A program made the position numbers and the translations under genes. A model generated the notes under the pieces. It was given only the letters and a program-made list of their open reading frames with translations. It was not told the origin of the DNA and searched no databases. Shown here in pieces: positions 27,737-34,209 of a stretch of DNA of 48,981 nucleotides (within the stretch, counting starts at the first letter, position 1; every line of letters begins with the position of its first letter). Source of the stretch: Nocardiopsis potens DSM 45234 (GTDB taxonomy: Bacteria; Actinomycetota; Actinomycetes; Streptosporangiales; Streptosporangiaceae); the NCBI RefSeq assembly GCF_000341105.1, contig NZ_ANBB01000010.1, positions 1-48,981 of the forward strand. Reading direction: 5' to 3'.

Positions 27737-27776
27737 TTTCACTCGTGAAACACTCTACGATAATTTACTTGTGAAA
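27737..27776 (+). promoter_or_regulatory. MarR operator overlapping a leaderless exporter promoter
   Basis: TTTCAC and GTGAAA (27737-27750) form a perfect 6-2-6 dyad. TTTCAC is also the -35 of a promoter with GATAAT at 27759-27764 (16-base spacer). The GTG start codon at 27771 comes six bases later. The start codon itself lies in a second, weaker copy of the site (TTTACTT GTGAAA). Confidence 0.7.
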
Positions 27777-29513
27777 GATCTTCCGTCCTCGGCCCTCCGG
27801 CTCCGCCGGGCCCTGGGGGTCCGCGCCGCGTTCGCACCCCGCAGGCTGCACGGCAACATCCTGGTCACCGCCGTGCGCGCCGGGCTGTGCGTACTGGCCG
27901 CGGTCGGCTCGCTGTACGCCCTGGACCGCCCCGACCTGGCGCCCTACGCCGCCCTGGGCTGCTTCACCGCGCTCTACGCCCGGGACGACTCCTACGCCCG
28001 CCGCGGCTGGGTGCTGGCGCTGGTCGGTACCGGCCTGACCGCCTCGGTCGCGCTGGGCGGCCTGGTCGCGCCGGTCGGCGGGCTCGCCCTGCCGGTGCTG
28101 GTCGTCGCGCTGGTCGCCGCCGCGGCCAAGTACGCCTCCGACGCGCTGGCGCTCGGCCCGCCCGGCGGGCTGATGTTCGTCTTCGCGGCGGGCGTGGCCG
28201 CCTACACCCCGCAGAGCGCCGCCGCCCTGCCCGGCGAGGTCGCGATCACCGCCGGGGCGGCCCTGTTCTGCTGGTGCGCGGCGCTGGCCGGCCGGCTGGC
28301 CCACCCGCTCGCCCCGCAGCGGCTGGCGGTCTCCCGAGCGCTGATCGCCGCCGCCCGCCACCTGGAGGCGGCCCCGCGCTCGCCGACCGCCCGGCACGCC
28401 GCCCACCAGGCCGTCCAGCGCGCCTGGTCGGTGCTGGGCGAGGCCCCGCGGGGCCGCCGCGCCCCGGTCCTGGACCGGCTGGAGGCCCTCACCGCGCGCG
28501 CCGAGGCGCTGCTGCCCGGCGCCCCGGACCCCGTCCGCGACGCCCGCACCGCCGCCGAGCTGTACGAACTGGCCCGCCGCACCCGGCGGAGGCGCTCGCC
28601 CGACCTCCTGGCCTCCCCCGCCGAGGCCGCCGTGCTGGCCGCCCGCGCCCGGGAGCGGCGCGCCGCCGCGGCCGCAGCCGCCGGGCCCCGACGCCTACGT
28701 CTCTCCGGGTTGCGCGAAGCGCTGCGCCGCCCTTCGCCGACGCCGGTCTCGGTGCTGCGGATCTTCCTCGCCTCGGCCGCCGCCGGGCTGGCCGGCGCGG
28801 CGTTCGGCATCGAGCACGGCTACTGGGCGGCGGTGTCGGCCGGGGCGGTGCTGCAGTCGGTGAACGTCACCGCCACCTGGCACCGCACCCTGCAGCGCGG
28901 CGCGGGAACCGTGGTCGGCGCGCTGCTCGCCGCCGCCCTGTTCACCTTCGCCGACCCCGCGCCGTGGCAGCTCATCGCGCTGGTCGCGCTCTGCCAGGCC
29001 TGCGCCGAGCTGCTGGTGCTCACCAACTACGGCTACGCCATCGTCTTCGTGACCCCGCTGACCGTGGCGCTGTCCCGGCTGGCGCACCCCGCCCCGGCCG
29101 GCGAGCTGGTCGCCGAGCGGGTGGCGGCCACCCTGCTCGGGGCGGCCATCGGGGTCGCGGTGAGCATCGCCCTGGTCAACCGGGGCAACTCCGCCCGGCT
29201 GGCCGGTGCGCTGGCGGCCTGCCGGCGGGCCCGCGCCGAGCTGGCCGAGCGCACCGGCTTCGGGTCGGAGGGAACCGGTGCGGACGGCAGCGGCGCGGAG
29301 GGAACCGGTGCGGCCCGCGACCGGCTGTCCGCGGCGGTGGTGGCGCTGCGCGAGGCGCACATCGCGGCCCAGGGCGAGCCGTGGGCCGAGCGCCCGGGCG
29401 ACGAGGAGGTGCTGGCAGCCGAGCACGAGGCCTACGAGCTGCTGGCCCGCACCGCCCGTACCGCCGGTTCCGGGGAGCGGCAGGGGGCCGCGGTACCGGC
29501 CGCCGGCGCCTGA
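27771..29513 (+). CDS. FUSC-family (aromatic-acid-exporter-like) membrane protein
   Basis: 580 residues. N-terminal membrane half of five to six helices (ILVTAVRAGLCVLAAVGSLYAL, WVLALVGTGLTASVALGGLVAP and following, about residues 25-175). A cytoplasmic helical region follows (about 180-310), then a second membrane block (about 320-460) with the FUSC motif IEHGYWAAVSAGAVLQSVNVTATWHRTLQRGAGTVVGALLAAALF. The C-terminal tail is helical and contains a Gly/Ser/Glu repeat (EGTGADGSGAEGTGA). Related proteins (AaeB, YccS) are thought to export aromatic acids or help envelope homeostasis; the substrate is unknown. The GTG start has no Shine-Dalgarno site and directly follows a -10 (GATAAT), so it is leaderless. 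Probably induced by a ligand of the divergent MarR protein. Confidence 0.87.
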   Translation: MKDLPSSALRLRRALGVRAAFAPRRLHGNILVTAVRAGLCVLAAVGSLYALDRPDLAPYAALGCFTALYARDDSYARRGWVLALVGTGLTASVALGGLVAPVGGLALPVLVVALVAAAAKYASDALALGPPGGLMFVFAAGVAAYTPQSAAALPGEVAITAGAALFCWCAALAGRLAHPLAPQRLAVSRALIAAARHLEAAPRSPTARHAAHQAVQRAWSVLGEAPRGRRAPVLDRLEALTARAEALLPGAPDPVRDARTAAELYELARRTRRRRSPDLLASPAEAAVLAARARERRAAAAAAAGPRRLRLSGLREALRRPSPTPVSVLRIFLASAAAGLAGAAFGIEHGYWAAVSAGAVLQSVNVTATWHRTLQRGAGTVVGALLAAALFTFADPAPWQLIALVALCQACAELLVLTNYGYAIVFVTPLTVALSRLAHPAPAGELVAERVAATLLGAAIGVAVSIALVNRGNSARLAGALAACRRARAELAERTGFGSEGTGADGSGAEGTGAARDRLSAAVVALREAHIAAQGEPWAERPGDEEVLAAEHEAYELLARTARTAGSGERQGAAVPAAGA

Positions 29514-29943
29514 CGCCCGCAGTACGCGCCCGCGCGTCCGCTCTGGAGGGGCCTCGCCCGGGCCGTGCGCCCGGCCTGTGCAGGCGGCCGGTTCAGGCGG
29601 CCCGTTCGGGCCGGCCACTCGGCGGGGAGGAGGACGGCGCCCGACGCCCGGTTTCTCCCGCCGGGGCCGCCCCGCCCCCTCGGTCCTCCGGCGATTCGGC
29701 GGGCTGTACCGCGGCTCGGCGCGGGGGCGAGGGGCGGCGTCCCGCCGGGCCGGTCGCCTCTCGGGCCGGGGCCGGGCGAGCGGTCGCCCGGCCCCGGCCC
29801 TCGGCACGGGTTACGCGGGCCTGCGAGGGCCTGTGCGGGCCCGCGCCGAACGGGGTCCTTCTCCGGTCCCCGCCGCACCCCCAGGAGCGGCGGGGACCGT
29901 ACCGCTCCGACCGAAAGGACGGTCCCGGTCGGAGCGCGGCCGG
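29514..29943. other. Intergenic region between convergent genes
   Basis: About 430 bases with no supported gene. Most is GC-rich sequence with nothing recognisable. The right end holds the pair of terminator hairpins at 29865-29935. Confidence 0.5.
29865..29935. terminator. Tandem terminator hairpins
   Basis: Hairpin 1 has perfect 12-bp arms (29865-29876 and 29887-29898, GGTCCCCGCCGC and complement). Hairpin 2 has perfect 9-bp arms (29904-29912 and 29927-29935, GCTCCGACC and complement). They directly follow the leftward stop codon at 29944 and also face the rightward exporter gene. Confidence 0.7.
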
Positions 29944-30117
29944 TCAGCCCCGGGAGAGGCCGCCGGCCAGCTCGACCCGCCTGCGCCCGCACGGGCAGCG
30001 CAGGTAGCGCACGATGCCCTCGGTCGTGTAGTGCGAGGACTCCACCTCGGCGGCGCCCTCCGGCCGACCGCACGCCCCGCAGGACCTGGTGTCGAACCCG
30101 GTGCCGTACGCCCTCAT
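29944..30117 (-). CDS. 57-residue zinc-ribbon-like protein
   Basis: Too small for many gene finders. It begins MRAYGTGFDTRSCGACGRPEG and continues through HYTTEGIVRYLRCPCGRRRVEL. Cys-x2-Cys near residue 13 and Cys-x-Cys near residue 42 give four possible zinc ligands, a minimal ribbon or knuckle. GGGGGAGG lies at good distance before the ATG, and the GC3 pattern is coding-like. Terminators follow directly. It is divergent from the CGNR-type regulator across 79 bases. Function unknown; a small regulatory or adaptor role is a guess. Confidence 0.72.
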   Translation of the reverse strand: MRAYGTGFDTRSCGACGRPEGAAEVESSHYTTEGIVRYLRCPCGRRRVELAGGLSRG

Positions 30118-30196
30118 CGCGGCCTCCCCCTAACGCCCGGGGGCCGGCGGCCCTGTCCGCCGGTCCCGACGGCGAACAGCATGGTGTAATGCCCTT

Positions 30197-30718
30197 GTGC
30201 AGTTCAACACTTACGGAGGGACCGGGACGTTCCTCGCCGTGGACCTGCTCAACTCGGCGGACCGCGGCCCCGAAGCCCTGTCGGGGATCCTCCGGGCGCA
30301 CCGGGTCACCCTCCCCGACATCGACGCCGACCAGGCTCGCCGGCTGTCGGCCTGGGTGGAGCGGCTGCGGCCGCTCTTCGGCGAGACCGACCGGGACCGC
30401 CAGATCGCCCTGCTCAACGGACTGCTCCGGGAGTCGGCCACCTGCGTGCAGATCTCCACGCACGACGGCGCCGACCCGCACCTGCACTACGTCAGCCAGG
30501 TGCCCGACACCGCGGAGCGGCTCAAGGGGACCACCTCCGGCGGGCTGGCCGTCGCCCTCTGCGGCGCCGGCGGCGACCGGCTGGGGTGCTGCGCCCGCGA
30601 CGGCTGCCGGGTGGTCTTCGTCGACACCTCGCGCAACGGGCGCCGCCGGTTCTGCTCGGTCGCCTGCGCCAACCGGGTCAACGTCGCCGCCCACCGGGCC
30701 CGCGCCGCGGCCCGCTGA
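30197..30718 (+). CDS. CGNR zinc-finger / ABATE domain regulator
   Basis: 173 residues. The N-terminal ABATE-like part (FLAVDLLNSADRG) precedes a C-terminal treble-clef zinc finger, LGCCARDGCRVVFVDTSRNGRRRFCSVACANRVNVAAHRAR, at about residues 128-168. Family members have C-x-x-C ... C-x3-C-G-N-R; here the motif reads C-A-N-R, so the Gly is replaced by Ala while the Asn and Arg remain. Such proteins are putative stress-linked transcription factors. The GTG start lies six bases after TGTAAT (30185-30190) and has no Shine-Dalgarno site, so a leaderless message is likely. Confidence 0.88.
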   Translation: MQFNTYGGTGTFLAVDLLNSADRGPEALSGILRAHRVTLPDIDADQARRLSAWVERLRPLFGETDRDRQIALLNGLLRESATCVQISTHDGADPHLHYVSQVPDTAERLKGTTSGGLAVALCGAGGDRLGCCARDGCRVVFVDTSRNGRRRFCSVACANRVNVAAHRARAAAR

Positions 30719-31201
30719 CACCGGTGGGCAGGGGCCGCGGGAACGGGTCGTCCTTTCGCCGCGGCGTTCCCCCGCAGCCGGGCCGAATGGAGCGGAACGC
30801 CCGCGGCCGCGAATTGGCGTGACCATCATCACCTTTTCCGCGAGATTCCCCCCGGGGCGGCGACCGGAACACCGAAACGGCAGGAAGAAGCGGTGGAACG
30901 GTGTCGCCGGGCCGGCCCGACACACCCTTTCACCCGCAGGTCCTCTTGCGGCCAAACGGCCCCGCAAGGGCGGTCGCGGAGCGCGACCAGCCCCTGTCCA
31001 GGTCGGACACGGCGGCCGCCCGGGCCCGCGGAAGCCCGCCCGCCGGCGCCTGGGCCTTGCGGGCCCCCTCCGGACCGGATAATCCTTTCCCTGAGGAATG
31101 GGCGTCGATTAACACGCCGTTCTCGAAGGGATGGTTCACAAGACCGTTTCCGTTCACGAGTGCGTCCATTTCGTCCTCCGTACCCCTTCGAAAGGACATC
31201 G
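30719..31201. other. 480-bp region upstream of a small secreted protein
   Basis: No gene is well supported. The right third (about 31080-31200) is clearly lower in GC than its surroundings and contains two GTTCAC boxes (31135 and 31153 areas), perhaps a promoter or regulator site for the gene at 31202. On the minus strand, 30930-31169 is a 79-codon frame with a strong GGAGG site but unusual codons; it is described under findings. Confidence 0.45.
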
Positions 31202-31387
31202 GTGAAGAACGCTCGCCTCCTGATCAATTCCGGCGGCACGGTGGCGGCCTCGGCGCTGCTGGCCTCCCTGCTCGCCGCCCCGGTCTCCGCCGAGGCCGAC
31301 CTCCTCCGGACCGGCGCGGGCGAGCCCCTGCTGCGCCGGCGCCCGAAGAGCCGCCCCCCGGCGCCGAGGCCTCCCCGGACGGACTGA
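31202..31387 (+). CDS. Small secreted protein, 61 residues
   Basis: MKNARLLINSGGTVAASALLASLLAAPVSAEADLL is a clear Sec signal peptide: one Lys and one Arg, a hydrophobic stretch, and cleavage expected after PVSA. The mature part is only about 30 residues and rich in Arg and Pro (RRRPKSRPPAPRPPRTD), so it is basic and probably unstructured. GTG at 31202 follows AAAGGAC. I do not recognise a family. Its position before a coiled-coil membrane protein and a Cys-repeat lipoprotein suggests a surface-protein cluster. Confidence 0.6.
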   Translation: MKNARLLINSGGTVAASALLASLLAAPVSAEADLLRTGAGEPLLRRRPKSRPPAPRPPRTD

Positions 31388-31525
31388 CCGCCGCCGGGAA
31401 CGGCCGGAGAAGGCGGTCACCGGCTCCTTCGCGGCCGTTCATCGCCCGGACGCGGCCCCGTCGGCCGGCGGACACGGGCCGGGGTAGGGAAGGGGCGCCC
31501 CCCGTTCCCCCTTCCGGAGGCCCCC

Positions 31526-32134
31526 ATCGGCTCCCTGCTCCGGTACCGCACCGCGGTCCGCACCGTGCTCCTGGCCACCGCCGCCATGCTCGGCGTCTCC
31601 GGCGACTACGCCGGCACCCTGGAGGGCGGCACCTGGTACCAGCGCGGCTGGATGCTCCTGTTCGCCCTGGCGATCTTCGCCGCGCACATCGCGGTGGAGC
31701 TGTTCAACACCCGCGAGGACCGGCGGATGGACCGCGCCCTGGAGGACGCCCGCGACGACCTCGCCGAGGCGCGCGAGGAGCTGGACCGGCTGCAAGGGGA
31801 GAAGAAGCGCCTGGAGCGCGACGTCGGCGACCTCCGCGGGAAGGCCGCCGCGCACCTGATCAGGATCCAGGAGGCCAAGAAGGACTCCGACGACCTCGCC
31901 TGGCTCGCCGGCCCGCAGGGCAGGCAGGCCCTCCAGGGCCTCCAGGACTTCGCCGAACGGGTCCTGGACACCCCCGCTCCGGACCGGGCGGGGCCCGCCG
32001 CCGGGCGGCGCGCCGCCCCCGGGGCCGCACCGCGCCGCGGCGTGCCGCCGGTCGCCCTCCAGCTGGCCACCGGCCTGCTCGTCGCGCTCCTGGCCGGGGC
32101 CGCCGTGCTCGGAATCGAGATCTTCCTTGACTGA
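31526..32134 (+). CDS. Membrane protein with central coiled coil; start codon uncertain
   Basis: A membrane segment at the N-terminus (VLLATAAMLGVSGDYAG and WMLLFALAIFAAHIAVELF), a long charged coiled coil (DRALEDARDDLAEAREELDRLQGEKKRLERDVGDLRGKAAAHLIRIQEAKK), a Pro/Ala linker and a last helix (LATGLLVALLAGAAVLGIEIF). An inner-membrane scaffold is a reasonable guess. The first canonical start is GTG at 31565, which has no ribosome site. A perfect GGAGG (31516-31520) sits five bases before an in-frame ATC at 31526, which would add 13 residues (IGSLLRYRTAVRT). I list the longer form with low certainty about the start. It overlaps the next gene by 8 bases. Confidence 0.65.
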   Translation: MGSLLRYRTAVRTVLLATAAMLGVSGDYAGTLEGGTWYQRGWMLLFALAIFAAHIAVELFNTREDRRMDRALEDARDDLAEAREELDRLQGEKKRLERDVGDLRGKAAAHLIRIQEAKKDSDDLAWLAGPQGRQALQGLQDFAERVLDTPAPDRAGPAAGRRAAPGAAPRRGVPPVALQLATGLLVALLAGAAVLGIEIFLD

Positions 32135-32765
32135 CCGCAACCCCCCGCGCGCCCGGCTCGGCGCCGCCGCGGCCGCGCTGCTCGCCACCGCCGCCTGCAC
32201 CGGATACGAGCCGGCGCACCACACCGACGTGGTCAGCCACACCGACGCGCACGGCGCAGCCTGCACCACGGTGGCGGTGCGGAAGCCCGGCGCCCGGACC
32301 GCGAGGGAGACCGAGAGCAGCACCGACTGCGCGTTCCCGCCCGAGGGCGAGCGGCCCGCCGAGGCCGGTCGGCGGCCGCTGCCCGACCCCGACCCCGGGC
32401 GGGAGTGGGGCTGGACCGCGCTGCTCACCTTCACCGACGCGCACGGGCGCGCCTGCACCCTCGCGGCCACCCTGCTCGGCAGCGGCGCCGTCGACGAGAC
32501 CGCCCTGGACTGCGACTACCCGCCGCCGGGCGCCTCCCCCGGCGCCGACACCCGCACCGACCCGCCCGACCCCGACCCGGACTCCGACGACTACCGGATC
32601 GAGGTCGCCTCGTTCACCGACGCGCACGGGCGCGCCTGCACGACCACCACCTCCAAGGCGGCGGTCATCCTGACCGGCGGGGGCTCCGAGATCGACCTGA
32701 CCTGCTCCTACCCCGAGGACGGGGGCGCGGTGGCCCAGCCCTCCGAGCGGCCGCTGCCCGAATGA
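32127..32765 (+). CDS. Predicted lipoprotein with three Cys-paired repeats
   Basis: 212 residues from a TTG start that overlaps the upstream stop codon. An N-terminal hydrophobic segment ends at C24 (LLATAAC, a weak lipobox). Three copies of a roughly 37-residue module follow: residues 35-74, 99-135 and 160-199. Each has (H/F)TDAHG(R/A)ACT and then DC-x-(F/Y)P or TCSYP. Each module has exactly two cysteines (46/68, 110/129, 171/193), likely one disulfide per module. Linkers are Asp/Pro-rich (PDPDPG, PDPDPDSDD). I do not know the family; a cell-surface binding or structural role is inferred. Confidence 0.7.
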   Translation: MTDRNPPRARLGAAAAALLATAACTGYEPAHHTDVVSHTDAHGAACTTVAVRKPGARTARETESSTDCAFPPEGERPAEAGRRPLPDPDPGREWGWTALLTFTDAHGRACTLAATLLGSGAVDETALDCDYPPPGASPGADTRTDPPDPDPDSDDYRIEVASFTDAHGRACTTTTSKAAVILTGGGSEIDLTCSYPEDGGAVAQPSERPLPE

Positions 32766-32831
32766 GGCCGGCCGTCCACACCCCGGTCGGAAGCACCGGC
32801 CCGAGGGGCCGTTCACGGTAGCGTTGGGACC

Positions 32832-33521
32832 ATGGAAACAGCACCACCGGACCGGCCGTCCACGTCGGTGGAGGACTACGTGAAGGTCATCTACGACCTT
32901 CAGGAGCGCGGCGCGGGGCCCGTCACGATCTCGGCGATGGCCGAGCGGCTCTCGGTGTCCAACTCCTCGGTCTCGGGGATGCTGCGCAAGCTCGGCGAGC
33001 TCGGCCTGGTCGACCACCGCCGGTACGGCTCGGTGCAGCTGACCGAGACCGGCGCCAAGGCCGCGCTGGCGGTGCTGCGCCGGCACCGGCTGCTGGAGAC
33101 CTACCTGGTGGAGGCGCTGGGCTACTCCTGGGACGAGGTGCACGAGGAGGCCGAGGAGCTGGAGCACGCCGTCTCCGACAAGTTCGTCGACCGGATCGCC
33201 GAGCACCTGGGCGACCCGGTGGTCGACCCGCACGGCGACCCCATCCCCACCCGCGACGGCAAGGTGGTCCAGCGCGCCACCGGGCTGCTGTCCGAGGCCG
33301 AGGCGGGCACCGCCGGCACCATCGTCCGGGTCAACGACACCGACCCCGAGCTGCTGCGCTACCTGGCCGAGCAGAACATCGGCATCGGCATGCGCATCGA
33401 AGTGGTGGAGCGCCAGCCCTTCGGCGGGTCGCTGATCGTGCGGATCGGCTCCGGCGGCCAGACCCGGGAGCGCTCGCTGGGCCTGGTCGCCGCCGAGGCG
33501 CTGTGGATCGGCCGCCCCTGA
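32832..33521 (+). CDS. mntR: DtxR-family regulator of MntR (manganese) type
   Basis: 229 residues: winged helix (YVKVIYDLQERGAGPVTISAMAERLSVSNSSVSGMLRKLGELGLV), metal-binding dimerisation domain, and a C-terminal SH3-like FeoA domain (AGTIVRVNDTDPELLRYL to the end). Aligning with DtxR and B. subtilis MntR, the iron-type Met10 and Cys102 positions are D15 (VEDYVKVIY) and E108 (HEEAEELEH). With H85, E111 and H112 this matches the manganese-type ligand set. It represses Mn importers when Mn is plentiful. The importer at 38260-40879, which has a palindrome over its start, is the likely target. TAGCGT lies seven bases before the ATG, so it may be leaderless. Confidence 0.87.
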   Translation: METAPPDRPSTSVEDYVKVIYDLQERGAGPVTISAMAERLSVSNSSVSGMLRKLGELGLVDHRRYGSVQLTETGAKAALAVLRRHRLLETYLVEALGYSWDEVHEEAEELEHAVSDKFVDRIAEHLGDPVVDPHGDPIPTRDGKVVQRATGLLSEAEAGTAGTIVRVNDTDPELLRYLAEQNIGIGMRIEVVERQPFGGSLIVRIGSGGQTRERSLGLVAAEALWIGRP

Positions 33522-33531
33522 GGCGCCCCGC

Positions 33532-33939
33532 TCAGCGCGGCCGCACCGCCCCGTCGCCGGCGCGCCGCGCCGCCCGGGCCCGCAGGTCCTCGGCGATGAG
33601 CAGCCCCGCGGGGACGAACCCGGTCAGGAACCCGCTGGGGCCGATGAGCAGCACGCACCCGCCCGCCCAGGCCGCGATCGCCCAGCCGGTGTAGGCCGGC
33701 AGGGCCTCGCCGCGCCGCCCCAGCCGGGCCACCGTCAGCCCGAACAGGACCAGCACCGCGGTGAAGCCCCCGGGGAGCGCCCAGAAGACCGAGTAGGACG
33801 CGTCGCTCCCCCCTCCGGACCACAGCCCGCCGGAGAGCCACTCCGCCCAGTAGGGGTGCGGCAGGAAGAAGAGGGTGTGCAGGGCGCCGATGGCCACCAT
33901 CGACCAGCCGGCGCCCACTGTCAGCCGTTTCGCGCTCAT
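33532..33939 (-). CDS. Small four-helix membrane protein (DUF6463-like)
   Basis: 135 residues with four membrane helices: GAGWSMVAIGALHTLFFLPH, YSVFWALPGGFTAVLVLFGL, YTGWAIAAWAGGCVLLIGP and the FLTGFVPAGLLIAEDL end. The G-x-x-H-T first helix and W-x-x-G-G-F pattern resemble the DUF6463 group. Function unknown. It converges on the mntR-type gene with only 10 bases between stop codons, and is divergent from the sugar ABC operon across 270 bases. Confidence 0.7.
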   Translation of the reverse strand: MSAKRLTVGAGWSMVAIGALHTLFFLPHPYWAEWLSGGLWSGGGSDASYSVFWALPGGFTAVLVLFGLTVARLGRRGEALPAYTGWAIAAWAGGCVLLIGPSGFLTGFVPAGLLIAEDLRARAARRAGDGAVRPR

Positions 33940-34055
33940 TCCCCCAGCCTCGCGGCGCCGCCCGCCGCGCACCTCCCGCGCGCGGGGGAGGCCCGGCCCC
34001 GGCAGGGGGAACCGGTCCGGCCGGCGCGGGGAGAGGCCGCGCCGCTCATCTGAGC

Positions 34056-34090
34056 GCCGCCGGTCACGTCTTGGCGACGTGACCGGCGGC
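34056..34090. promoter_or_regulatory. Perfect 15-bp inverted repeat in the divergent sugar-ABC promoter region
   Basis: Arms GCCGCCGGTCACGTC (34056-34070) and complement (34076-34090) with a 5-base spacer TTGGC. It lies between two divergent genes, not after a gene, so a terminator role is unlikely. It could be an operator or a hairpin insulator. Confidence 0.6.
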
Positions 34091-34133
34091 ACTATTGCCG
34101 TGCGCGGTTCCGGGAGAAAAGATGACGGATGCG

Positions 34134-34162
34134 TTGACAGTGTGACCCAAGGCACGTATCGG
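34134..34162 (+). promoter_or_regulatory. Promoter of the sugar ABC operon
   Basis: Consensus -35 TTGACA at 34134-34139, a 17-base spacer and TATCGG at 34157-34162. The ATG is at 34210 with GGAGGGA upstream, giving a leader of about 40 bases. Confidence 0.6.
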
Positions 34163-34209
34163 GGCAGGGCGGTGGGACGGGGGGCGTCCGGCCCGGGGAG
34201 GGAATCCTC

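Noticed and set aside
34056-34090. Rho-independent terminator
   Set aside because: It is upstream of two divergent genes and no transcript is expected to end there.
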